64,000 bases of DNA from Micromonospora sp. NBC_01796 (GTDB lineage Bacteria; Actinomycetota; Actinomycetes; Mycobacteriales; Micromonosporaceae): NCBI RefSeq assembly GCF_035917455.1, contig NZ_CP109078.1, forward strand, positions 4,944,001-5,008,000, written 5' to 3'. Every line of letters begins with the position of its first letter. The stretch's first letter is position 1. The translations under genes were made by a program, and so were the position numbers. The notes under the pieces were generated by a model. That model did not search any database. It worked only from the letters and a program-made list of their open reading frames with translations, and had not been told where the DNA came from. Shown in pieces: positions 51,490-58,724 of this stretch.

Positions 51490-52179
51490 TCAGCGACCCC
51501 GGGTCTGGCGGAACGCGCCCTTGGCCGGGCGCATGTTCTTCGGGATCGCGCCCTTGGGCATCTGCGGCCGGGCGGTGAGCGCCTTGAGCCGGCGGTCGAG
51601 CGCGTTCACGTCCTTGCCGCTCAGGTTGCGCGGCAGCCGCATCAGCGTCATCCGGAGCTTGCGGATGGGCAGCTCACCCTCGGCCTGACCGAGGGTGTAG
51701 TCGTAGAGCGGGGCGTTGCCGATCACCTTCGCCAGCCGCCGCTTCTCCTGGCCGAGCAGCCCGCGCACCCGCTGCGGGTTTCCCTCGGCCAGCAGGACCA
51801 CGCCGGCCCGGCAGAGCACCAGGTGGACCATGTCCATCTGGGTGGTCGAGCTGACCGCCGGGGTCACCCGCCAGTCACCCCGCATGCTCTCCAGGATCTG
51901 CGGTGCGGCGCCCGGCTGCCCCTCGGCGGCGTTCATCATCGCCCGGTTCGACCGCAGGTTCAGCACGATCAGCACGGCGAGCACGGTCAGCAGGATGCCG
52001 ATCGGGATCCAGATCCAACCCCAGAACAAAAACGCGACCACGGTCAGGGCGAGCGGGATCAGTACGGCGCCGGCCGCGAGCGGGACGAACCACTTGTCCT
52101 GTTTCGCGGTGAACGAGAACACCATGCCGATCTGCTTCAGCCGCTGGCCGAACGACACCTTCTCCTGGGGTTTTGCCAT
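51490..52179 (-). CDS. DUF4191 membrane protein
   Basis: A 229-residue conserved actinobacterial protein. Two N-terminal helices (WFVPLAAGAVLIPLALTVVA and IGILLTVLAVLIVLN, about residues 30-82) lead to a cytosolic domain with GLLGQEKRRLAKVIGNAPLY, YDYTLGQAEGELPIRK and a basic end RRLKALTARPQMPKGAIP. Gene order with lipA nearby is the usual setting of DUF4191. ATG 52179 starts MAKPQEKVSF. Function unknown; a role in envelope physiology is assumed from its conservation. Confidence 0.85.
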   Translation of the reverse strand: MAKPQEKVSFGQRLKQIGMVFSFTAKQDKWFVPLAAGAVLIPLALTVVAFLFWGWIWIPIGILLTVLAVLIVLNLRSNRAMMNAAEGQPGAAPQILESMRGDWRVTPAVSSTTQMDMVHLVLCRAGVVLLAEGNPQRVRGLLGQEKRRLAKVIGNAPLYDYTLGQAEGELPIRKLRMTLMRLPRNLSGKDVNALDRRLKALTARPQMPKGAIPKNMRPAKGAFRQTRGR

Positions 52180-52262
52180 GCGTGAAAGTGTAGTGGGCGG
52201 CGCGGATCTCGTTCACCCGCGGCCACCGGTCCCGGCGCCGCCCACCTCCGACCGCCCGGCGG

Positions 52263-53780
52263 CTACCGGGTCCGCTCGCCGGTACGCGAACCGCTCGGCT
52301 GCTTCGGCAGCACCGGCGCCGACCGTCCGGTGCCGTGGTTCCCCGAACCCGAACCCGAGCCGGAGTCCTTCTCCTCGTGGTACTCCTCCTCGACGTTGAC
52401 CTGCCACACGTCGTGGGTGGTGCCGTCGAGGATGTTCTCCGCGGTCAGCATCGCGGTCAGCATCGAGTGGTCCTGGTTGTTGTACCGGTGCATCCCGTTA
52501 CGCCCGACCGGGTGCACGTTCGGCACCGCCTCGGCCAGCCAGCCCCGGATCGTGTTGATCGCGTCCTCGTACCCCTCGTCGTAGACCGGGTACGCCTTCG
52601 GCATCCGGACCACGTACCCGGCGCTGACCGCACCCGGCGTGGCCAGGCCCAGTCGCTCCAACTCCTCGGTGCCGAGCGCGACCAGATCGGTGTCGTCCTG
52701 CTCCCACAGGTCGTCGCCCTCGAAGACGAAGTACTCCAGCCCCAGGCAGGTGAAACCGTCCCGGACCAGGTACGGCGACCAGGAGCCGAAGTTCTGGATC
52801 CGGCCGACCCGTACGCCGGGGGTGTGCACGTAGATCCAGTTGTCGGGGAACCCGGCCTCGGCCGGAACCACCAGGGCGATGGTGAGGAAGTCGCGGTAGC
52901 GCAGGGCCTCGGCCGCGGCCAGGACCTCCGGCGGTGCCGGCGGGTCCATGATCTGCACCAACTGGGACAGCGGCATGGTCGACACGACGTGGTCGGCGTC
53001 GTACCGCTTCGCCCCGTCGGCGTCGGTCACGGTCACCCCGACCGCCCGACCCTCGGCCCGGTGTACGGCCGTCGCCCACGACTGCATAGTGACCGTGCCA
53101 CCGGCCTTGGTCACGTGCTCGGCGGCCCGCTCCCACATCATGCCGGGGCCGAACTTCGGGTACTGGAACTCCTCGATCAGGCTGGTGATGTCCTTCTGGT
53201 TGCGCTTGGGCAGCAACGCGTTGATCACCGCACTGGAGAGCGAGAGGTTCTTGATCCGCTGGGCCGCCCAGGCCGCCTGCAACTCGGTGGCGGGCATCCC
53301 CCACAGCTTCTCGGTGTACGTCTTGAAGAACTTGGTGTAGAGCCGGGTGCCGAACCGGGCCGACGTCCAGCCCTCGAAGTGGCTCTGGTCCTTCGGCGGG
53401 TTGATCCGCGCCCACGCGTACGAGCCGACGCACCGGACCGCCTCGAACACCCCCAGGTTGCGCAGCGCGTTGCCGGCCTTGAGCGGGTAGTCGAACAGCT
53501 TGCCGTCGTAGTAGATGCGGCTCATCCGGGGCCGGAGCAGGAAGTCCTCGTCCGGCAGGATCTCGTGCCACAACGCCTCGACCTGCGAGACCTTGGTGAA
53601 GAACCGGTGCCCGCCGATGTCGAAACGCCAGCCGTCCCGCTCCACCGTGCGGCTGATCCCCCCGACCACGTCGTCTGCCTCGAAGACCTGCACCGAGGCG
53701 TTCCGCTTGGTCAGCGCGTACGCCGCGGTCAGTCCGGCCGGGCCGGCTCCGATGATCACGGTATGGGGCGTGGTCGCCAT
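52263..53780 (-). CDS. FAD-dependent oxidoreductase, UDP-galactopyranose-mutase/amine-oxidase-like
   Basis: A 505-residue flavoprotein. The dinucleotide-binding motif TVIIGAGPAGLTAAYALTKR begins at residue 7, followed by VVGGISRTVERDGWRFDIGG and HRFFTKVSQVEALW, the mutase/protoporphyrinogen-oxidase-type FAD site. Later KFFKTYTEKLWGM and GMHRYNNQDHSMLTAMLTAE (second FAD contact) fit sugar- or lipid-ring mutases. The C-terminal 50 residues (SGSGSGSGNHGTG and a basic end) are disordered. It probably acts in cell-envelope sugar metabolism. ATG 53780 is preferred, reading MATTPHTVII; 53795 adds five residues. Confidence 0.8.
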   Translation of the reverse strand: MATTPHTVIIGAGPAGLTAAYALTKRNASVQVFEADDVVGGISRTVERDGWRFDIGGHRFFTKVSQVEALWHEILPDEDFLLRPRMSRIYYDGKLFDYPLKAGNALRNLGVFEAVRCVGSYAWARINPPKDQSHFEGWTSARFGTRLYTKFFKTYTEKLWGMPATELQAAWAAQRIKNLSLSSAVINALLPKRNQKDITSLIEEFQYPKFGPGMMWERAAEHVTKAGGTVTMQSWATAVHRAEGRAVGVTVTDADGAKRYDADHVVSTMPLSQLVQIMDPPAPPEVLAAAEALRYRDFLTIALVVPAEAGFPDNWIYVHTPGVRVGRIQNFGSWSPYLVRDGFTCLGLEYFVFEGDDLWEQDDTDLVALGTEELERLGLATPGAVSAGYVVRMPKAYPVYDEGYEDAINTIRGWLAEAVPNVHPVGRNGMHRYNNQDHSMLTAMLTAENILDGTTHDVWQVNVEEEYHEEKDSGSGSGSGNHGTGRSAPVLPKQPSGSRTGERTR

Positions 53781-53950
53781 GATGCTATTCATCACCTTCG
53801 ACGCGTTGGCGGCAACCCCGGTACCGAAACAGACCGATGCCCGTCAATGCGTGCGCGGTCGCCACGGGCCCGCTGGGGCTGAGGCTGGACGGCCGGAATC
53901 TAACACGTGTGACGGGTTTCGGACGTGCTGCGTCCCCACGAACAAAAGCG

Positions 53951-53996
53951 ACCGGGGTGCGTGCCACGCCCGTTTCGGCGTAACGCGCACCCCGGT
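53951..53996. terminator. Hairpin downstream of lipA
   Basis: ACCGGGGTGCG (53951-53961) pairs with CGCACCCCGGT (53986-53996) across a 24-nt loop, 20 bp after the lipA stop on the minus strand. The spacing and the lack of a U-run leave the termination strength uncertain. Confidence 0.55.
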
Positions 53997-54015
53997 TCGG
54001 CGTACGGAAAAGAGG

Positions 54016-55047
54016 TCAGCCGGCGAGCGCGGCGACGCTGCCCTGCCGGGCGTCGAGCGCCTGCTGGTACAGCCGACCCGCCCGGTACGACGAGCGCACC
54101 AGCGGCCCGCTCATCACCCCGGCGAAACCGATCTGCTCCGCCTCGGCGGCCAGCTCGACGAACTCCTCCGGCTTCACCCAACGCTCCACCGGGTGGTGGC
54201 GCGGGGTCGGGCGCAGGTACTGCGTGATGGTGATCAGCTCGCAGCCGGCCGCGTGCAGGTCGCGCAGCGCCTGGGAGATCTCCTCGCGCTGCTCGCCCAG
54301 CCCGAGGATCAGGTTGGACTTGGTCACCAGACCGGCCGCACGGGCCTGGGTGATGACGTCCAGGGACCGCTCGTAACGGAAACCGGGCCGGATCCGCTTG
54401 AAGATCCGGGGCACGGTCTCCACGTTGTGGGCCAGGACCTCCGGCCGGGAACCGAACACCTCGGCGAGCTGCTGCGGGTCGCCGTTGAAGTCGGGGATCA
54501 GCAACTCGACGCCGCAACCGCCCTGGAGGGCGTGGATCTGGCGGACCGTCTCGGCGTAGAGCCAGGCACCACCGTCGGGCAGGTCGTCGCGGGCCACCCC
54601 GGTCACCGTCGCGTACCGCAGGCCCATGGTGGCGACCGACTCACCGACCCGGCGCGGCTCGTCGGCGTCGAACTCGGCCGGCTTGCCGGTGTCGATCTGG
54701 CAGAAGTCGCAACGGCGGGTGCACTGGTCACCGCCGATGAGGAAGGTCGCCTCGCGGTCTTCCCAACACTCGTAGATGTTGGGGCAGCCGGCCTCCTGAC
54801 AGACCGTGTGCAGCCCCTCCCGGGAGACCAGGCTGCGAAGCTGGGTGTACTCCGGACCCATCTTCGCCTTGACCTTGATCCACGGCGGCTTCCGCTCGAT
54901 CGGCGTCGCCGCGTTGCGCGCCTCGACGCGGAGCAGGCGGCGCCCCTCGGGTGCCGCGGGTCCGGTGGTCCGAGGGCCCGAAGCGGTGGCGACGTTGCCG
55001 GCCGGCTGCGGCGCGGCAGTCGGCGTTCCGGATTGCTCGATGGTCAC
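54016..55047 (-). CDS. lipA: Lipoyl synthase
   Basis: A 343-residue radical-SAM enzyme that inserts two sulfurs into protein-bound octanoate. Both iron-sulfur sites are visible: [13 protein letters not shown] (auxiliary cluster) and [10 protein letters not shown] (the C-x3-C-x2-C radical-SAM site) in the first 130 residues. [20 protein letters not shown] and [20 protein letters not shown] are the conserved core, and [17 protein letters not shown] and RSSYRAGRL the end. GTG 55047 gives an N-terminus MTIEQSG-like; longer readings add little. It diverges from the T-box-controlled synthetase. LipB is 1.8 kb away, facing the same way. Confidence 0.96.
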   Translation of the reverse strand: MTIEQSGTPTAAPQPAGNVATASGPRTTGPAAPEGRRLLRVEARNAATPIERKPPWIKVKAKMGPEYTQLRSLVSREGLHTVCQEAGCPNIYECWEDREATFLIGGDQCTRRCDFCQIDTGKPAEFDADEPRRVGESVATMGLRYATVTGVARDDLPDGGAWLYAETVRQIHALQGGCGVELLIPDFNGDPQQLAEVFGSRPEVLAHNVETVPRIFKRIRPGFRYERSLDVITQARAAGLVTKSNLILGLGEQREEISQALRDLHAAGCELITITQYLRPTPRHHPVERWVKPEEFVELAAEAEQIGFAGVMSGPLVRSSYRAGRLYQQALDARQGSVAALAG

Positions 55048-55180
55048 GAATCCGAGCCTACGCGTAGCAGGTGGTCGGTGGCGGCGTAGGCGACGGGGCT
55101 CACTACCCGTTGGTTGTGATCGCACTCACCCACCCCCGGAGAAACCCGCTCCCGGGCCCGACCGGCGCCTGTTAGGGTCT

Positions 55181-55474
55181 CCCGCAACAGCGACGACGGA
55201 GCCGAGTAACGGTACGACCAGCGGGGCGCAGAGAGTCACCGGTAGCTGCGAAGGTGACACCCGTCCGGGCCGTGAAGACCCTCCTGAGCTGCGGGAAGAA
55301 CGATGTCGGGGCCGCAGGCCACGGCATCCAGTAGAGCCCGCCGACCGGCCCACGTCACGGGCGACGAAAGAGGCCGTCGACGGTTCGCCGCCCGACGGCG
55401 AAGGTGTGGTGGCACCGCGAGGTTCCCGCTCGCCCACACCTCCCTGGGGATCGCGTTGCGATTGACGAGGAGGT
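55181..55474 (+). ncRNA. T-box leader with a GAC (Asp) specifier, translational type
   Basis: Upstream of the synthetase. Stem I base: CCCG (55181-55184) and CAGC (55188-55191) pair with GCTG (55288-55291) and CGGG (55292-55295). GGAG (55198-55201) pairs with CTCC (55281-55284), followed by TGAG as in the K-turn of known T-boxes. Directly before CTCC the segment GTGAAGACC places GAC (55277-55279, Asp) where GGC stands in glyQS. The T-box motif GGTGGCACCGCGAGG (from about 55408) carries UGGC, whose C pairs with discriminator G of tRNA-Asp. GGTGTGG (55403-55409) can pair CCACACC (55434-55440); otherwise ACCTCC (55438-55443) can sequester the ribosome site GGAGGT (55469-55474), so control is probably at translation. 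Confidence 0.85.
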
Positions 55475-55482
55475 AACACCAC

Positions 55483-56808
55483 ATGCGACGCGTCCTTTCC
55501 ACCTCCCTGCCCACCCAGGTCGGCGAAACCGTCACCGTTGCCGGCTGGCTGCACCGCCGCCGGCTGCTCAAATCGGTGGCGTTCCTGATCGTGCGCGACG
55601 CCGGTGGGCTGACCCAGGTCGTGGTCACCGACCCGGAGCTACGGGCCCGGCTGACCGAACTGCCCGAGGAGACCGTGGTCGAGGTCATCGGCGAGGTCGC
55701 CGCGAACCCCGCCGCGCCCGCCGGGGTCGAGCTGGTGAAGCCTTCGGTACGCCTGCTCGGCGAACCCGCCGTACCGCCGCCGTTCGACCTGTACCGGCCG
55801 GCCCTGGCCGCCACCCTGCCGACCCAACTCGACCACGCCTCGGTGGCGCTGCGCCACCCGACCCGGTCGGCGCCGCTACGGATCTCCGCCGCCGCCGTGG
55901 CCGGTTTCCGGGCCACCCTGGACAACCGCGACTTCGTCGAGGTGCAGACCCCGAAACTGGTCGCCGGCGCGACCGAGAGCGGGGCGAACGTCTTCGCCCT
56001 CGACTACTTCGGGCGGCCCGCGTACCTGGCCCAGTCGCCGCAGTTCTACAAGCAGCTGATGGTCGGCGTCTTCGAGCGGGTGTACGAGGTCGGGCCGGTG
56101 TTCCGCGCCGAACCGCACGACACCGCCCGCCACCTGGCCCAGTACACCTCACTCGACGTCGAGTTCGGGTTCGTCGACGACCACCGGGACGTGATGGGGA
56201 TGCTGCGCGAGGTGCTCGCCGGCATGCTCGACTCGGTTGCCGTACGGGCTGCCGGTGCGGTGGCCACCCTCGGGATCGAACTGCCGTCGGTGCCGGCCGA
56301 GATCCCGTCGGTGCACTTCACCGAGGCACTGCGGATCGCCGGTGCCGAGCCGGACGAACCCGACCTCGCCCCCGCCCACGAACGGGCACTGGGGGAGTGG
56401 GCCCGCGCCGAGTACGGCTCCGACTTCCTCTTCGTCACCGGCTACCCGATGGCGAAGCGACCCTTCTACACCCACCCGGCCCGACCGGGCAGCCCCGAAC
56501 ACCGGCCGGCGCGTACGGGTGCGGTGGAGCCGGCGTACTCGAACGGGTTCGACCTGCTCTTCCGTGGGGTCGAACTGGTCACCGGCGGTCAGCGCCTGCA
56601 CCGGCACGCCGACTACCTGGCGGCCCTCGCCGCCCGGGGCGAGCCGGTCGGGCCGGTCGAGACCTACGTGGCGGCGTTCCGGCACGGGATGCCGCCGCAC
56701 GGCGGGTTCGCGATCGGGCTGGAACGGTTCGTCTCCCGGCTGACCGGTGCCGCCAACGTCCGTGAGGTCACCGCCTTCCCGCGCGACCTGCACCGGCTGA
56801 CCCCGTAG
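55483..56808 (+). CDS. Aspartyl-tRNA synthetase, archaeal type (COG0017), probably non-discriminating
   Basis: A 441-residue class II synthetase. The OB-fold anticodon-binding domain is at residues 5-105 (VTVAGWLHRRRLLKSVAFLI, VVVTDPELRARL). Class II motif 2: YEVGPVFRAEPHDTARHLAQ then YTSLDVEFGFVDD, which reads as AspRS (TSLDVE) rather than AsnRS. Motif 3: GGFAIGLERFVSRLTGAANV, ending FPRDLHRLTP as in archaeal AspRS. The length is 441, against about 580-600 for the bacterial type with its GAD insert. Such AspRS can charge both tRNA-Asp and tRNA-Asn. ATG 55483 is 9 nt after GGAGG of the T-box. This is probably a second AspRS beside the standard one, which lies elsewhere. Confidence 0.88.
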   Translation: MRRVLSTSLPTQVGETVTVAGWLHRRRLLKSVAFLIVRDAGGLTQVVVTDPELRARLTELPEETVVEVIGEVAANPAAPAGVELVKPSVRLLGEPAVPPPFDLYRPALAATLPTQLDHASVALRHPTRSAPLRISAAAVAGFRATLDNRDFVEVQTPKLVAGATESGANVFALDYFGRPAYLAQSPQFYKQLMVGVFERVYEVGPVFRAEPHDTARHLAQYTSLDVEFGFVDDHRDVMGMLREVLAGMLDSVAVRAAGAVATLGIELPSVPAEIPSVHFTEALRIAGAEPDEPDLAPAHERALGEWARAEYGSDFLFVTGYPMAKRPFYTHPARPGSPEHRPARTGAVEPAYSNGFDLLFRGVELVTGGQRLHRHADYLAALAARGEPVGPVETYVAAFRHGMPPHGGFAIGLERFVSRLTGAANVREVTAFPRDLHRLTP

Positions 56809-56824
56809 CCGCCCGTCGAACCGG

Positions 56825-56858
56825 AAGTGCCCCGGGTGTGGTGCAACCCGGGGCACTT
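56825..56858. terminator. Hairpin between the synthetase and lipB
   Basis: A perfect 13-bp stem AAGTGCCCCGGGT (56825-56837) with 56846-56858 and an 8-nt loop lies between convergent stops at 56808 and 56879. TTCT follows the second arm. Confidence 0.75.
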
Positions 56859-56878
56859 CTCGACGCGGTGAGTAGGGG

Positions 56879-57517
56879 CTAGCCGAGCAGGGTCGGCAGG
56901 CGGTGTTCGACCAGGGGGAGCAGATCGGCCACGGTCACCCGGCGGCCGAGTTCGGCGGTGAGCGAGGTGACACCGGCGTCGCGGATCCCGCACGGCACGA
57001 TCTGGTCGAAAGCGCCCAGGTCGCAGTCGCAGTTGATGGAGAACCCGTGCAGGGTCACGCCACGGGCCACCCGGATGCCGAGAGCGGCGACCTTCCGGGC
57101 CGGACCGCGCTCGTCCTGCGCCACCCAGACCCCGCTGCGGCCGTCGATCCGTACCGTGGGCAGGCCCACCTCGGCGCAGACCTCCATCAGCATGTCCTCG
57201 GTCCGCCGCACGTACGCGACCACGTCCACCGGATCCGGCAGCTTCACGATCGGGTAGCCGACGAGCTGCCCCGGCCCGTGCCAGGTCAGCTTCCCGCCCC
57301 GGTCGACGTCGATCACCGGAGTGCCGTCGATCGGCCGGTCGGCCGGCTCGGTGCGCTTGCCCGCGGTGTAGACGCTCGGGTGTTCCAGCAGCAGGACCGT
57401 GTCCGGCTGCTCACCGGCGACCACCGCCGCGTGCAGACGGCGCTGTTCCTCCCAGGCGGCCAGATAGTCGATCTCGCCGACGTGGACGGCCCGCAGGCCG
57501 GAAATAGTGCTGGTCAC
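56879..57517 (-). CDS. lipB: Octanoyl-ACP:protein octanoyltransferase
   Basis: A 212-residue transferase moving octanoyl from ACP to lipoyl domains, the step before lipA. Diagnostic: [15 protein letters not shown], then [18 protein letters not shown] (the conserved GR/K-x-T-x-HGPGQ motif), [20 protein letters not shown] (Lys) and [17 protein letters not shown] with the catalytic Cys of IVPCGI. GTG 57517 is adjacent to GGAGGG; ATG 57547 adds ten residues. Together with lipA this provides the endogenous route for pyruvate and glycine-cleavage enzyme modification. Confidence 0.95.
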   Translation of the reverse strand: MTSTISGLRAVHVGEIDYLAAWEEQRRLHAAVVAGEQPDTVLLLEHPSVYTAGKRTEPADRPIDGTPVIDVDRGGKLTWHGPGQLVGYPIVKLPDPVDVVAYVRRTEDMLMEVCAEVGLPTVRIDGRSGVWVAQDERGPARKVAALGIRVARGVTLHGFSINCDCDLGAFDQIVPCGIRDAGVTSLTAELGRRVTVADLLPLVEHRLPTLLG

Positions 57518-57589
57518 GCCCTCCAGACTAGTCCCGCCCAGCGTCAAAACCCCCGGTGACCGTGCTCACCGCGACCCGGCTGGTTTCCA

Positions 57590-57639
57590 TGATCATGAAG
57601 AGTTCGGCTCGTTATAGGCGGCCGAAGTCTTCGTGATCA
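57590..57639. repeat. 50-bp palindromic repeat, copy B
   Basis: TGATCATGAAGAGTTCGGC at the left and GCCGAAGTCTTCGTGATCA at the right, with TCGTTATAGGCG between. The length is 50, as in copies A and C. Arms are imperfect at a few sites. It lies in the divergent gap between lipB and the AbiEi-like gene, so it cannot merely be a terminator. Confidence 0.9.
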
Positions 57640-57732
57640 CGGGAGGGCCGGGCTGTGGATGGGGTGGCGTGTCGTCCACAGGGGGAGGGGGAGGGGTGGC
57701 GGGAGAGGGGACGGGGGGACAGGGTTTCTCGG

Positions 57733-58668
57733 GTGTTCGATGAGTTGGTTGTTCGGCAGCACGGGGTGCTGACACGGGCGCAGGCGTACGCGTGTGGGCT
57801 GAGCAAGGCGCAGGTGGAAGCGCGAGTACGGGGCGGGCGGTGGCGGTTCCTGTTCGGGCGGGTCCTCGCCACGTTCACCGGTACCCCGCCTCGGGAGGCG
57901 CTGCTCTGGGCTGCGGTGTTGCGGGCCGGACGGGGTGCCGTACTCAGTCACGAGACGGCGGGGGAACTTCAGGGACTGGTCGACCGTCCGTCCGACCCGG
58001 TTCGGTTGACCGTTCCCGCCGACCGCCGGATCAGCGCTGTGGCCGGGATCGTGGTGCACCTCTCGGCCCGAGCGGCGGCGGCGCGACATCCGACTCGGTT
58101 GCCGCCGCAGACCCGGATCGAGGAGACGGTGCTCGACCTGACCCAGCAGGCGGGCACCCTCGATGACGCACTGGGCTGGTTGGCCCGCGCCTGTGGCCGG
58201 CGACTCACCACCGCCGACCGGATCCGGAAGGCGATCGGCGGGCGGGCGAAGCTGCGCTGGCGTACGGAACTGCTCGCGGCGCTCGGCGACACCGCCGACG
58301 GATGCCATTCACTGCTGGAGTTGCGCTACCTGCGTGACGTCGAGCGGGCGCACGGGCTGCCGACCGGCGTACGCCAGGCGGTGCGCCCCCGCCGTGGCGG
58401 CCGGTGGTACGACGACGTCGCCTACGACGCCTGGCGCACCCGCGTGGAACTCGACGGCCGGGCCGCGCATCCGCCCGACCGGCGCTGGCGCGACACCCAT
58501 CGCGACAACGCCGCCGCAGCAGCCGGCGAAACCACCCTGCGCTACGGCTGGACCGACGTCACCCGAACGCCCTGTGCCACCGCCCACCAGGTGGCACAGG
58601 TACTCCGCCACCACGGCTGGCCCCGCCAACCCCGCCCCTGCGGCCCGAACTGCCCGATCCCTCCGTGA
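57733..58668 (+). CDS. AbiEi-type antitoxin-domain protein with DUF559-like nuclease C-terminus
   Basis: A 311-residue protein. The N-terminal helix-turn-helix VVRQHGVLTRAQAYACGLSK, followed by VRGGRWRFLFGRVLATF, is the AbiEi antitoxin N-terminal domain, which usually regulates its own promoter. The last 100 residues are a Vsr/DUF559-like endonuclease region: YDDVAYDAWRTRVELDGRAA, RWRDTHRDNAAAAAGETTLR, GWTDVTRTPC and HHGWPRQPRPCGPNC. The D...E-x-D core is the likely metal site. No partner AbiEii nucleotidyltransferase is adjacent, so it is a solitary member, common in actinobacteria. GTG 57733 is chosen; its stop TGA lies in the palindromic repeat. Confidence 0.75.
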   Translation: MFDELVVRQHGVLTRAQAYACGLSKAQVEARVRGGRWRFLFGRVLATFTGTPPREALLWAAVLRAGRGAVLSHETAGELQGLVDRPSDPVRLTVPADRRISAVAGIVVHLSARAAAARHPTRLPPQTRIEETVLDLTQQAGTLDDALGWLARACGRRLTTADRIRKAIGGRAKLRWRTELLAALGDTADGCHSLLELRYLRDVERAHGLPTGVRQAVRPRRGGRWYDDVAYDAWRTRVELDGRAAHPPDRRWRDTHRDNAAAAAGETTLRYGWTDVTRTPCATAHQVAQVLRHHGWPRQPRPCGPNCPIPP

Positions 58669-58715
58669 TCCCGAAGACTTCGGCCGGCTATGGCGAGCCG
58701 AACTCTTCCGGATCA
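58666..58715. repeat. 50-bp palindromic repeat, copy C (inverted)
   Basis: Reverse-complement reading: TGATCCGGAAGAGTTCGGC, TCGCCATAGCCG, GCCGAAGTCTTCGGGATCA. The first three bases supply the stop codon of the AbiEi-like gene, and it ends 10 bp before the next convergent stop. It shares TGATC, AAG, TTCGGCTCG and ATAG with copies A and B. Confidence 0.9.
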
Positions 58716-58724
58716 CGGCGGGGG

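Noticed and set aside
55296-55310. AAC (Asn) as the T-box specifier in GAAGAACGATG
   Set aside because: This is 3' of Stem I, beyond the closing GCTG/CGGG pairing. The GAC inside GTGAAGACC sits next to the helix and TGAG, as in glyQS.
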